A stretch of 64,000 nt of DNA from Salinivibrio costicola subsp. costicola ATCC 33508 = LMG 11651 (GCA_000565345.1 AQOF01000006.1:1-64000); one strand, 5' to 3'. Counted from the stretch's first letter, positions 9,556 through 18,853 are shown. Numbers and translations: made by a program. The notes: a model not told the origin generated them from the letters alone.

Positions 9556-10398
9556 GTGAATATTATTACAGATAACAAGATCCCACTCGGTCAATGGATG
9601 GAAAGCGGTGTTGATTGGTTGACCATGAATGCCGCCGGTTTTTTTGATGCGATTTCAATTGGGTTAGATACTAGCATCACACTATTGGTCGATATTTTTA
9701 AATGGATGCCAGCAGCTGGTCCGATTCTTATGACCGCGGCCCTTGCTTGGTACCTGCAACGTCGAATTTCTATCGTGATCTTTGTTGTGAGTGCGCTCTT
9801 GTTGATCCTCAACCTGGGCTACTGGCAAGAGATGCTGGAAACCTTTGTTCTGGTTTTTGCCGCGACAACGATTTCCGTATTAATTGGCATACCGCTGGGG
9901 ATAATGGCGGCGCACCGGCCTTTGGTATACACCTTTATGCGGCCATTGCTCGATTTAATGCAAACCGTACCACCGTTTGTGTATCTCATCCCAACGCTGG
10001 TGTTGTTTGGTTTAGGGATTGTTCCGGGCCTTATTTCGACCATTATCTTTGCTATCGCATCGCCAATCCGCCTGACGTATCTAGGGATCACGCGGGTGCC
10101 TGAAGAATTGGTCGAGGCGGGACGTGCATTTGGTGCCACTCGTATGAAATTGTTGTTTAAAGTGGAATTGCCGGCGGCATTGCCAAGCATTATGACAGGT
10201 GTGACTCAGTGTATTATGTTGTCGCTGTCGATGGTGGTTATTGCTGCGCTGGTGGGGGCTGATGGCCTGGGTAAACCGGTTGTCCGTGCACTGAATACAG
10301 TGAACATTTCTCAAGGGTTTGAAGCGGGTCTTGCGATTGTATTGGTCGCCATCATTCTTGACCGCTTGTGTAAAGCACCCAACCAAGGCAACGAATAA
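9556..10398 (+). CDS. choW: Choline ABC transporter permease ChoW
   Basis: Inner-membrane permease of 280 residues (OpuAB/ProW type) with about six hydrophobic segments. The cytoplasmic EAA loop that contacts the ATPase is seen at about residues 183-215 (ELVEAGRAFGATRMKLLF, then PAALPSIMTG). DLMQTVPPFVYLIPTLVLF is typical of ProW-like permeases. It lies 54 bases after choX and 9 bases before choV. Together these import choline for BetA and BetB. Confidence 0.93.
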   Translation: MNIITDNKIPLGQWMESGVDWLTMNAAGFFDAISIGLDTSITLLVDIFKWMPAAGPILMTAALAWYLQRRISIVIFVVSALLLILNLGYWQEMLETFVLVFAATTISVLIGIPLGIMAAHRPLVYTFMRPLLDLMQTVPPFVYLIPTLVLFGLGIVPGLISTIIFAIASPIRLTYLGITRVPEELVEAGRAFGATRMKLLFKVELPAALPSIMTGVTQCIMLSLSMVVIAALVGADGLGKPVVRALNTVNISQGFEAGLAIVLVAIILDRLCKAPNQGNE

Positions 10399-10407
10399 GA
10401 GGTAACC

Positions 10408-11610
10408 ATGGACGCAATCGCAATTAAAAATTTAGATGTCGTGTTTGGCGATAACGTACAGCCAGCACTTGATCTGTTGGATAAAGGCCTTTCTCGGTCA
10501 GAAATTATTGAACAAACTGGACAAGTTGTCGGTGTCGATAATGTATCGCTCAATGTTAAAGAAGGCGAAATCTGTGTGCTCATGGGCCTTTCAGGCTCAG
10601 GTAAATCGAGCTTACTCCGTGCAGTTAACGGCTTAAACCCTATTAGTCGTGGTAGCCTCGAAGTCCGCGACGGCGATCAAATGGTCGATATGGCGACTGT
10701 TGATTCGCAGACATTGCGTCACTTGCGCACCAGTCGTGCTTCTATGGTGTTCCAAAAATTTGCCTTGATGCCTTGGATGACGGTTGTCGACAATGTGGCG
10801 TTTGGCTTGGAAATGAAGGGGATCAGCAAAAAAGAGCGCCGCAAGCAAGCGCTTGAGAAATTGGAGCTCGTTGGTCTAGATGAGTGGGCTAACCAATATC
10901 CTCATGAACTGTCTGGTGGTATGCAGCAGCGTGTTGGTTTAGCAAGGGCCTTTGCCATGGACAGCGATATATTGCTGATGGATGAGCCTTTCTCTGCGCT
11001 TGACCCACTGATCCGAGCCCAGTTGCAAGATGAGCTGTTAGAAATACAGAAAAAACTCAATAAAACCATTCTGTTCGTCAGTCACGACTTGGATGAAGCG
11101 TTGAAGATTGGTAACAACATTGCGATTATGGAATCGGGCCAATTGATTCAGCATGGCAAGCCGGAAGACATTGTATTACGTCCAGAAACTGACTACGTCC
11201 GTGACTTTGTGGCTCATACTAACCCATTGAATGTCTTAAAAGGACGCTCAATGATGAAAACGGCTGATAACTTAACGCGCGTTGAGAATCGTTGGAAAAT
11301 CTGTGATCGACGTGAAATCTGGGTCACGGCTGAGCAAGATGGCACTTTCTCTGCAACCGCGGGCAATCAACCATTGCGTGTGGTTGCGTGGGACAAAGAC
11401 ACGCTCGATTTCTCACAAGTTGGCGATAACACCATTGTTGTGGCCTCACCCGATATTGAGATGCGTGACGCGATTGAAATTCGCTATAACACCAATACGC
11501 CTGTATTGCTGGTAGAAAATGGTGAATTGCTCGGTACCTTGTCTGATCATGACTTCTATCATGCTTTATTGGGTAAATTTCAGAAAAAAGACACAGACCA
11601 AGCGGCATAA
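10408..11610 (+). CDS. choV: Choline ABC transporter ATPase ChoV
   Basis: Cytoplasmic ATPase of 400 residues that powers ChoW. Walker A is GLSGSGKSS (60-68), the signature LSGGMQQRVGLARA is near 168, and Walker B ILLMDEPFSALDP is near 190. The H-loop is FVSHDLDEAL. After about residue 275 comes a C-terminal extension without an intact CBS pair that I can recognise. It ends in a stretch (AIEIRYNTNTPVLLVENGEL, then GTLSDHDFYHAL) resembling a CBS-like regulatory repeat. Last gene of the bet/cho cluster; a terminator follows. Confidence 0.93.
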   Translation: MDAIAIKNLDVVFGDNVQPALDLLDKGLSRSEIIEQTGQVVGVDNVSLNVKEGEICVLMGLSGSGKSSLLRAVNGLNPISRGSLEVRDGDQMVDMATVDSQTLRHLRTSRASMVFQKFALMPWMTVVDNVAFGLEMKGISKKERRKQALEKLELVGLDEWANQYPHELSGGMQQRVGLARAFAMDSDILLMDEPFSALDPLIRAQLQDELLEIQKKLNKTILFVSHDLDEALKIGNNIAIMESGQLIQHGKPEDIVLRPETDYVRDFVAHTNPLNVLKGRSMMKTADNLTRVENRWKICDRREIWVTAEQDGTFSATAGNQPLRVVAWDKDTLDFSQVGDNTIVVASPDIEMRDAIEIRYNTNTPVLLVENGELLGTLSDHDFYHALLGKFQKKDTDQAA

Positions 11611-11643
11611 CTCACCACGAGTCAGCTCCATGTCTAGCCATAC

Positions 11644-11675
11644 AAAAGGCCTGCTTTCGAGCAGGCCTTTTCTGA
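11644..11675 (+). terminator. Rho-independent terminator after choV
   Basis: A perfect 12-bp hairpin, AAAAGGCCTGCT and AGCAGGCCTTTT with loop TTCG, closes the bet/cho cluster. The stem itself starts with A and ends with T tracts. Confidence 0.92.
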
Positions 11676-12025
11676 TCTTTTCATTTTTTACTCCCCACAG
11701 CCGATCACAGCGCCAAAAATATTCCTGGCCACGATTCCTTCTTTTACGCCTGATTACCTTGACATTCACGTGAAATTTTTCGAACAACTCATTCGCATAA
11801 TTGTGATTGTCCGCACACTTTTATCGGCGTAATCTCGTGCTCGTTCCAACGCAATAACGCGAACATACTGTCGATTCTAGGGAGTATGCTTTGTGAGCAA
11901 GTTTCTGCGAAAAATAGCATTTTCAAAAAAATAGCCATTTTTCAAAATAGAGACAGTGAGGTGACAAAGCATCCGCGTTATTGGCGTTTAATAGCAGTCA
12001 ACCCGATACGAAAGAGGAAATAACC
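11676..12025. other. Intergenic region before the small secreted protein
   Basis: About 350 AT-rich bases with no credible gene on either strand. The part near 11900-11960 is very A/T rich and is the likely promoter zone for the gene at 12026. Confidence 0.45.
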
Positions 12026-12331
12026 ATGAAAAAACTTGCAGCAATTTTCGCCCTGACGCTCGCTTCAACCTCTGTAATGGCTGGTGGTTTAAACCTCGAT
12101 GTCACCCCAGCTGAAGGCGGCGCTTGGGTAACCGTTACCGAGCAAGGCCAAGCGGTTGAAGGTGCGAAAGTGACCAGCGAATCCGGTCTGGATGCGAAAG
12201 TCACTGACGAGTCTGGTCGTGTATTTATTCATGCACAAAACCAGAACAGCCGTTCAGTCAACTATGTCGCTAACACAGATCAAGGCCAGCACGCTGAAAA
12301 AGCAGCCTTTGTACGTGGCGACCATAGCTAA
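12026..12331 (+). CDS. Small secreted protein of unknown function
   Basis: This 101-residue protein has a clear signal peptide (MKKLAAIFALTLASTSVMAG, cut after about residue 20). The mature part of about 80 residues is rich in V, T, G and E and probably forms beta strands. It has the pattern GGAWVTVTEQGQAVEGAKV followed by TDESGRVFIHA, which resembles a carboxypeptidase-regulatory-like or Ig-like beta domain. It has no Cys after the signal, so it is not a lipoprotein. The start ATG at 12026 has AGAGGAA 7 bases upstream; an in-frame start at 11981 is much less likely. I do not recognise a named family. Confidence 0.75.
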   Translation: MKKLAAIFALTLASTSVMAGGLNLDVTPAEGGAWVTVTEQGQAVEGAKVTSESGLDAKVTDESGRVFIHAQNQNSRSVNYVANTDQGQHAEKAAFVRGDHS

Positions 12332-12349
12332 GCATTGTTCGTGAGCCAT

Positions 12350-12370
12350 CGTGGACAAATCTTGTCCACG
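12350..12370. repeat. Perfect 9-bp inverted repeat after the small secreted gene
   Basis: CGTGGACAA-ATC-TTGTCCACG, 18 bases after the stop at 12331. It has no T-run of its own and lies 19 bases before a bidirectional terminator. It could be an RNA-stabilising hairpin at the 3' end or a protein-binding site. Confidence 0.6.
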
Positions 12371-12383
12371 AGTCATTGAGCAT

Positions 12384-12413
12384 AAAAAAGAGAGCATTAC
12401 GCTCTCTTTTTTT
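12384..12413. terminator. Bidirectional terminator between convergent genes
   Basis: AAAAAAGAGAGC-ATTAC-GCTCTCTTTTTTT: a stem flanked by an A-tract and a T-tract. It serves the plus-strand gene ending at 12331 and the minus-strand yjjG ending at 12460. Confidence 0.85.
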
Positions 12414-12459
12414 ATGCCTTTCGGTTAACCACAACCACGTTTTTAGAGCAACCACGTTT

Positions 12460-13131
12460 TCAGAGCAACCATGCTTTTAGATCAAAAAGTGACTCGACTT
12501 GATGGGTTGGCGTAATGCCTGCTGGTGACGGTGTGTTATCGCTATTAAGCCAGCATGTATCAATCCCTGCACGCATGCCACCCAGCACATCAGAATGTGG
12601 ATTATCGCCAACCATTAAGATTTTGTCCTTGGGGGGATTTCCCATTTTTTCAAAGGCATGTTCAAAGATCCGAGGGTCCGGCTTGGCGATGCCTACTTGC
12701 TCGGATATCACTAAGGTTGAAATCGCAGACTTCAACCCGGTTCTTTCCAGGCGGATATCTTGGAGAGCGGTAAATCCGTTAGTAATGATACCAATATGTG
12801 CATGTGGCTTGATCGCACTAATAAGCTCGCGCGCGCCTGGCAATGGTTCGCAAATCTCAGCCATTGCATCTAAAAAACCCTGGTTCAATGTTGCAGGCGC
12901 CACGTTAAGACGCTCTCCCCAACGCGTAAAACGCTCGGTTTGTAGCGTATGAGCATCAATTTCACCATCTTGATATTGTACCCACAAAGGCTTGTTTAGC
13001 TCTGAGTATTCCGCAAACGCGTGATGGTCAAAATCGACATTGTAGCGCGAAAACATACGTTGCAGTCCCGCAAACGCATCGAAGTAAAACAGGGTTTCAT
13101 CCGCATCAAAAAGCACCCAAGGATATCGCAT
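12460..13131 (-). CDS. yjjG: HAD-family pyrimidine 5'-nucleotidase YjjG
   Basis: This 223-residue cytosolic HAD phosphatase is close to E. coli YjjG, which dephosphorylates UMP, dUMP, dTMP and non-canonical pyrimidine nucleotides. Motif I is LFDADETLFYFDAF with catalytic D9 and D11. Motif II is in IGIITNGF, the motif III lysine is in GIAKPDPRIFEHAF, and motif IV is MVGDNPHSDV. The cap-domain sequence LQRMFSRYNVDF follows motif I. The gene is intact. Its neighbour upstream on the same strand is a nucleoside transporter, so the two may share nucleoside salvage. Confidence 0.93.
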   Translation of the reverse strand: MRYPWVLFDADETLFYFDAFAGLQRMFSRYNVDFDHHAFAEYSELNKPLWVQYQDGEIDAHTLQTERFTRWGERLNVAPATLNQGFLDAMAEICEPLPGARELISAIKPHAHIGIITNGFTALQDIRLERTGLKSAISTLVISEQVGIAKPDPRIFEHAFEKMGNPPKDKILMVGDNPHSDVLGGMRAGIDTCWLNSDNTPSPAGITPTHQVESLFDLKAWLL

Positions 13132-13254
13132 CGATTTAACTCTCTTAATGTGAAGTGAAAAGAGTGTAACAGACCCAAAGGTTCGCTAGCGAGCCTCCAC
13201 AAAAGACTCACCGCCCATGGTGAGAAAGAACGAAAACACAAAGCAATGTTGCTA

Positions 13255-14478
13255 TTAAAGGGAGAGGTATAGCCCTGCCAAGGTGGCACTCATGAGGTTG
13301 GCTAAGGTCGCGGCAAGAATGGCGCGCATGCCTAATTTGGCGATATCACCGCGGCGCTCTGGGACAATGCCGCCCAAGCCACCCATTAACATTGCTATTG
13401 AGGTGAGGTTGGCAAAGCCACATAACGCAAACGTAACAATGGCTTGGCTATGGGGAGAGAGCGCCCCTTTTAGGTTCATAAAATCCGCAAACGCCACAAA
13501 TTCATTTACAGCAATTTTCTTACCAATCAATGTGCCTGCTGTCATCGCCTCTTGCCAGGGAATGCCTATAAGCCAAGCCACTGGTGCAAATAGGTAGCCG
13601 AATAGCCACTCAAGGCTTAGTTGCGGCAAGTTTAAAATAGGCCCCAGTTTCCCTAACCCACCATTAATCAGCGCAATCATACTGATCACGGCGAGTAAGC
13701 TGGCCCCCACGGCCATCGCAATTTGTAAGCCACTCAAGGCGCCTTGCGTGCCAGCATCAATCACATTCACTGGTTTATCTTGATCGTCTTCGAGCGCTTG
13801 GTGTTGAGCATGATTCATGGGGGATTCGGTCTGCGGTACCATTATTTTGGCCATCATTAACCCAGCAGGTGCCGACATAAACGCGGCCGCGATCAGGTAT
13901 TTCATCTCTACCCCCAAGCCTGCGTAACCCACCATGGTGCCGCCGGCGACTGAGGCAAGCCCGCCCACCATAACAGCAAACAGCTCGGAGCGAGTCATGG
14001 TAGAAAGAAAAGGTTTTACAACCAACGGCGCTTCAACAGAGCCAACAAAGATATTGGCCGTGGCAGACATGGACTCAGTGCGAGAAGTGCCAAGTACGCG
14101 GCGCAATAAGCCACCAATGAGGCGAATGATCCAAGTCATGACCCCAATGTGGTAAAGCACAGCGATCAGTGCAGAGAAAAAAACGATGGTGGGAAGTACA
14201 TTAAAAGCGAAAATAAAACCAAGTTTAAACTTAGCCAGATCACCAAACAGAAATTCAGCGCCAATATCGCCAAAACTAATAATCGCCGACACGGCTTCTG
14301 ATGCGTTAGCTAGAATACGCTGACCAAGCGGAACAGAGATGATAAAGCCAGCAAAGACGATTTGTATTAGGAACGCACCTCCCACTGTGCGCCAATTAAT
14401 CGCGGAGCGATTTTCCGAAAAGACAACCGCGATAAGGAAGAGGACACTAATCCCCAAAAGGCCAATGCCAAACTGCAT
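13255..14478 (-). CDS. NupC-type concentrative nucleoside transporter
   Basis: Inner-membrane sodium- or proton-coupled nucleoside importer (CNT family), 407 residues with about ten hydrophobic segments. Family landmarks are the N-terminal GIGLLGISVLFLIAVVFSE, the gate-region EAPLVVKPFLSTMTRSEL, TVGGAFLIQIVF near residue 35, and CGFANLTSIAMLMGGLGGI in the C-terminal half. The ATG at 14478 was chosen over the upstream TTG because GGAG lies 8 bases before it. It lies upstream of yjjG on the same strand, separated by 123 bases. Confidence 0.9.
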   Translation of the reverse strand: MQFGIGLLGISVLFLIAVVFSENRSAINWRTVGGAFLIQIVFAGFIISVPLGQRILANASEAVSAIISFGDIGAEFLFGDLAKFKLGFIFAFNVLPTIVFFSALIAVLYHIGVMTWIIRLIGGLLRRVLGTSRTESMSATANIFVGSVEAPLVVKPFLSTMTRSELFAVMVGGLASVAGGTMVGYAGLGVEMKYLIAAAFMSAPAGLMMAKIMVPQTESPMNHAQHQALEDDQDKPVNVIDAGTQGALSGLQIAMAVGASLLAVISMIALINGGLGKLGPILNLPQLSLEWLFGYLFAPVAWLIGIPWQEAMTAGTLIGKKIAVNEFVAFADFMNLKGALSPHSQAIVTFALCGFANLTSIAMLMGGLGGIVPERRGDIAKLGMRAILAATLANLMSATLAGLYLSL

Positions 14479-15088
14479 GATGTTGCTCCGCAAACGTTAA
14501 ACTTAGGATGGAAAACGATTGCGGCGGTATTGTACGCGATTTTAATAATGTGACAAGAGTCACTTTTTGTCCTCTTTGTGTTCATTTAATTGCACTTGTG
14601 TCTATATTGATAAAAGGTGTGTTGTAGCTCGTAAATGATGCGTGACATCTTGGTTATAAAAGGTGTCGAGACGGGTTCTTCCTATCAGCATTGTGAGTGA
14701 AGATTGCGTTGCATCAAAAGTGTTGATGGTGACTGTGTCTATTTTTCATGGGCATCTAGAATAAAACCCGGCTATGATTCGAATAGGCCAAGGATAGTGC
14801 TATTTCCTTAGCGACACGATTATTTATAGTTCTGAAATAAAGAGTTCAAATAACTCGCTGAGCGAGTAAGGACGCGGGATTCCGGCTGATTTTTTCTTAG
14901 TGGGTGGTCACAAAATGAACATTTAGTTAGGCCCCTAATTAAAAAATTTTCGAGATGTGTTAATGTAGCCGACTGTGTGGTGATGACTGATCTTTTATTG
15001 ATGTTAAAGATGGCTTAAACATCAATAAATAATGAGCTCGCTACCAACACTCACAGGCTTCCGAATAAACGGACTAAGGAGTTAACTC
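14479..15088. other. Intergenic region between divergent nucleoside transporter and BCCT genes
   Basis: Some 610 AT-rich bases with no credible gene. It must hold two divergent promoters. An inverted repeat at 14997-15026 close to the BCCT start is listed separately. I see no riboswitch that I recognise. Confidence 0.5.
14997..15026. repeat. Inverted repeat upstream of the first BCCT gene
   Basis: ATTGATGTT (14997-15005) and AACATCAAT (15018-15026) are perfect 9-bp arms 12 bases apart, 62 bases before the GTG start. This is a candidate operator for osmotic or choline control, or a leader hairpin. Confidence 0.5.
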
Positions 15089-16722
15089 GTGAGCGATAAA
15101 AGCCATGAAGATATGATGACACCAGACGGGAAGGTTAACCCGATCGATACTGACTATCAGGTCGGTCAGGATAACGTAGCGCTGAAACTCGGCCCGTTTG
15201 GTTTTGATATTCATAACCGAGTATTTATGATTTCCGGGCTGTCGATTTTGGCCTTCATTTTTGTCACCTTGGCATTTCAAAACCAAATCGGTCCTGTTTT
15301 TGGGGATTTGCGTGGATGGCTAACCTCAAATCTAGACTGGTTCTTCCTTTCTGCAGGTAATATTTTTGTTGTTGCTTGTCTAGTGCTGGTTGTGTCACCA
15401 CTGGGTAAAGTTCGATTGGGTGGTACTGAGGCAAAACCGGATTACGGCTATCCTGGCTGGTTCGCGATGCTTTTTGCGGCCGGTATGGGCATTGGCTTGA
15501 TGTTCTATGGCGTATCTGAACCATTGACGCACTTCCAAACCGCGTTAGGTGGAACGGCAACCGGTGCTGACGGTCTTCGCACTGACTGGGCGCCTTTGGG
15601 GGCGGCAGCCGGGGATACGGAAGCTGCTCGTCGCTTAGGTATGTCTGCGACTATTTTCCACTGGGGTTTACACCCATGGGCGATTTACGCGGTATTGGCT
15701 CTAGGCTTGGCACTGTTTGCGTATAACAAAGGCTTGCCTTTGACCATGCGTTCTGTGTTCTACCCACTGTTCGGTGAACGTGTTTGGGGTTGGACAGGGC
15801 ACGTGATTGACATTCTCGCGATCATTGCGACCTTGTTTGGTCTTGCCACCTCGCTAGGCTTGGGGGCATCACAAGCATCCGCCGGTCTGCACTATCTGTT
15901 TGACACGCCCCTGGGTAATACCACCGAAGTCATGCTGGTGATGGGTATTACGGGCGCGGCGATCCTTTCGGTTGTTGCAGGGGTAGACAAAGGGGTCAAA
16001 CGCCTGTCTGAAATCAACATGATTTTGGCACTGTTGCTGCTAATCTTTGTTATTGCCGTGGGTCCAACGATTGCCATCTTAACCGGCTTCTTTGGAAACC
16101 TAGGGGCATATCTACAAAATCTGCCTGCGTTGACTATGCCGTTTGGCCGTGAAGATGTGAACTTTACCCAAGGCTGGACTTCCTTCTACTGGGCATGGTG
16201 GATTTCTTGGTCCCCATTTGTGGGTATGTTTATTGCGCGTGTTTCACGCGGTCGTACTGTGCGTGAATTTATCACCTGTGTGCTGATCATCCCTTCAGCG
16301 GCCTGTGTGCTTTGGATGACCGCCTTTGGTGGCACAGCGATTAGTCAGTTCCTTAACGACTACAGTGCAGCTGCTGATGCGGAGCTTTCACTCCAGTTGT
16401 TTGCGATGCTGGATGGTTTGCCATTAGCGACAATCACCTCGTTTATCGGGATTATCCTGGTTATGGTATTCTTTGTGACCTCGTCTGACTCGGCTCATTG
16501 GTTATTGATACCATTTCAGCGGGCGGTAAAGTGAATGTGCCTGTACCACAGCGTGTTTTCTGGGCGTCTTTCGAGGGCTTGGTTGCGGTTGCACTGATCC
16601 TTGGCGGTGGCTTGGTTGCCCTGCAAGCGATGGCGGTATCAACCGGTTTCCCATTCACGATTGTGCTGTTGGTCGCGACGGTCTCCTTGTTTAAAGGCTT
16701 GATGTCAGAGCCGCGAGGCTAG
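15089..16722 (+). CDS. BCCT-family betaine/choline-type transporter, copy 1; frame broken at about 16491
   Basis: Sodium-coupled inner-membrane carrier of trimethylammonium osmolytes (betaine/carnitine/choline transporter family) with about twelve hydrophobic segments. Signatures are AAGMGIGLMFYGVSEPLTHF near residue 128 and the tryptophan-rich SFYWAWWISWSPFVGMFIAR near 370. The GTG start is set by AAGGAG 8 bases upstream and matches copy 2. The frame breaks near 16491: copy 2 reads gactccggctct where this copy reads gactcggctc, one C short. The rest continues in another frame to 16722. Repaired length is 544 residues, close to 546 in copy 2. The substrate cannot be fixed from sequence; betaine is likely in this context. 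Confidence 0.88.
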
Positions 16723-16754
16723 TTAGCGAAATAGCGTTAATCTAGTCAATGATG

Positions 16755-16788
16755 AAAGAGGCAGCGCACCATGCGCTGCCTCTTTTTT
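16755..16788 (+). terminator. Rho-independent terminator after BCCT copy 1
   Basis: A perfect 14-bp stem, AAAGAGGCAGCGCA and TGCGCTGCCTCTTT with a 3-base loop, followed by T residues. Confidence 0.9.
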
Positions 16789-17051
16789 GTTAGCGCTGTT
16801 TTATTGCCCTCTTTTTCAGCCCCCCTTTGCCGCTAATGTTCGTCTCTCGAGACGAAGCGTCATGAAGTGGTTAAACATTGACCAAACTCGCCAGCCCTTT
16901 ATTCACCTATTCATCTTGTGTGATATTCTTGCTGACTTTTCTGTCATTGCTTCTTTTTGCGTGCTGATGTTTACCTCGATATCGAGTGTCGTCCAGGCAG
17001 CGTTTAGCAATAATGACAGGTTGCCGAGTAGACGGAGTAAGGAGTTTACGT
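16789..17051. other. Spacer between the two BCCT genes
   Basis: About 260 bases after the copy 1 terminator, without a credible gene. It must contain an own promoter for copy 2. The last 20 bases (GGAGTAAGGAGTTTACGTG) resemble the start region of copy 1, so the duplicated segment probably begins near the ribosome binding site. Confidence 0.45.
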
Positions 17052-18692
17052 GTGAGCGATAAAAGCCATGAAGATATGATGACACCGGACGGGAAGGTGA
17101 ACCCGATCGACACCGATTATCAGGTCGGTCAGGACAACGTTGCCCTCAAGTTTGGCCCGTTTGGCTTTGATATTCATAACCGTGTATTTATGGTCGCGGG
17201 TTTGGTGATTATGGCCTTTGTGTTTGTGACGTTGGCTTTCCAAAACCAAATGGCCCCGATTTTTGAGCAGATGCGCGCTTGGTTAACCGCAAATCTCGAC
17301 TGGTTCTTTCTTTTAACTGGTAACGTCTTTGTCATCGCTTGCTTGGTGCTAATTGTCTCACCACTAGGCAAGGTACGGCTGGGGGGCACTGAGGCCAAAC
17401 CGGATTACGGCTATGCTGGCTGGTTCGCGATGCTTTTTGCCGCCGGTATGGGCATTGGTTTGATGTTTTATGGTGTCTCTGAGCCACTAACCCATTTCCA
17501 AACGGCGTTACAAGGGACCGCAACGGGTACTGATGGTCTACGTACCGACTGGGCACCTTTGGGGGCGGCCGCCGGTGATACCGAAGCCGCGCGTCGGCTG
17601 GGGATGTCGGCAACCATTTTTCACTGGGGCTTACACCCTTGGGCGATTTATGCCATATTAGCACTCGGCTTGGCATTGTTTGCTTATAACAAAGGGCTTC
17701 CTTTGACCATTCGGTCGGTATTTTATCCGCTGTTTGGTGAGCGTATTTGGGGCTGGACCGGTCACGTGATTGATATCTTAGCTATCGTCGCGACGCTCTT
17801 TGGTCTTGCTACTTCGCTTGGCATTGGTGCATCACAAGCATCCGGTGGTTTGCATTATTTGTTTGATACACCATTGGGGGCCACCACTGAAGTCTTGCTG
17901 GTGATCGGCATTACTGCGTTGGCGATCTTTTCGGTCGTAGCAGGTGTGGATAAAGGGGTAAAGCGTTTATCTGAGATCAACCTAGGCCTGGCGTTCTTAC
18001 TCCTCCTTTTCGTGATTATCGTCGGGCCAACGTTAGCGATTCTGACCGGCTTTTTTGGTAACCTCGGGGCGTATTTACAGAACCTGCCGGCGCTGGCCAT
18101 GCCATTTGGCCGAGAGGATGCCAACTTTACCCAAGGTTGGACCGCGTTCTATTGGGCATGGTGGATTTCTTGGTCTCCATTTGTGGGTATGTTTATTGCC
18201 CGCGTCTCACGTGGCCGAACCGTTCGCGAGTTTATTACCTGTGTGCTGTTGATTCCATCCGCCGCAAGCGTATTGTGGATGACTTCATTTGGTGGCACCG
18301 CGATTAACCAGTTTGTCAATGAAGGGTATACCGCAGTGGTTGACGCAGAGTTGTCGCTGACCTTGTTTGCCATGCTAGAAGGGTTGCCGTTAGCAGAGAT
18401 TACCTCGTTTATCGGTATTATCTTGGTCATTGTCTTCTTTGTTACCTCGTCTGACTCCGGCTCTTTGGTGCTAGATACCATTTCGGCAGGCGGGAAAATG
18501 GATGTACCGGTATCGCAGCGCGTTTTCTGGGCAACCTTCGAAGGCCTGGTCGCGATCGCACTGATCCTCGGCGGCGGGCTTGTTGCGTTACAGGCAATGG
18601 CGGTTTCGACGGGCTTCCCGTTCGCGGTGGTCTTGCTGGTGGCGACGCTCTCCTTGTTTAAAGGCCTTGCTTCTGAGCCGCGTGCAAAATAA
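17052..18692 (+). CDS. BCCT-family betaine/choline-type transporter, copy 2 (intact)
   Basis: This 546-residue carrier is nearly identical to copy 1 over its length, beginning with the same SDKSHEDMMTPDGKVNPID. It keeps the glycine-rich GMGIGLMFYGVSEP sodium/substrate segment and the WAWWISWSPFVGMF tryptophan box. The GTG at 17052, preceded by AAGGAG, is preferred over the in-frame ATG at 16986 because it lines up with copy 1. The C-terminus is short and lacks the long charged tail that senses osmotic stress in BetP. It has its own terminator. A recent tandem duplication is the simplest origin. Confidence 0.93.
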   Translation: MSDKSHEDMMTPDGKVNPIDTDYQVGQDNVALKFGPFGFDIHNRVFMVAGLVIMAFVFVTLAFQNQMAPIFEQMRAWLTANLDWFFLLTGNVFVIACLVLIVSPLGKVRLGGTEAKPDYGYAGWFAMLFAAGMGIGLMFYGVSEPLTHFQTALQGTATGTDGLRTDWAPLGAAAGDTEAARRLGMSATIFHWGLHPWAIYAILALGLALFAYNKGLPLTIRSVFYPLFGERIWGWTGHVIDILAIVATLFGLATSLGIGASQASGGLHYLFDTPLGATTEVLLVIGITALAIFSVVAGVDKGVKRLSEINLGLAFLLLLFVIIVGPTLAILTGFFGNLGAYLQNLPALAMPFGREDANFTQGWTAFYWAWWISWSPFVGMFIARVSRGRTVREFITCVLLIPSAASVLWMTSFGGTAINQFVNEGYTAVVDAELSLTLFAMLEGLPLAEITSFIGIILVIVFFVTSSDSGSLVLDTISAGGKMDVPVSQRVFWATFEGLVAIALILGGGLVALQAMAVSTGFPFAVVLLVATLSLFKGLASEPRAK

Positions 18693-18729
18693 AGAAGTGT
18701 GCTAACTGCTTGATAGTTAGCTAAGATAG

Positions 18730-18760
18730 AAAAGGCAGGCTTTCGAGGCTGCCTTTTTTT
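18730..18760 (+). terminator. Rho-independent terminator after BCCT copy 2
   Basis: AAAAGGCAG and CTGCCTTTT with a 10-base loop, followed by further T residues. Confidence 0.85.
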
Positions 18761-18853
18761 ATGGCAAGTGATACGGCACACTGTGTCACAGCCAACGGAC
18801 ATTCTGATTCACTGTGTCCTACCACGATATTATCGCACGTTTAGGTGAGCGCT

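Noticed and set aside
16787-17062. 91-codon ORF between the two BCCT genes
   Set aside because: It runs into the start of copy 2 in another frame, has no ribosome site and no family pattern; its start lies within the copy 1 terminator.
18149-18802. 217-codon minus-strand ORF over BCCT copy 2
   Set aside because: It covers the strongly conserved transporter on the opposite strand and its repetitive composition reflects the membrane helices of the real gene.
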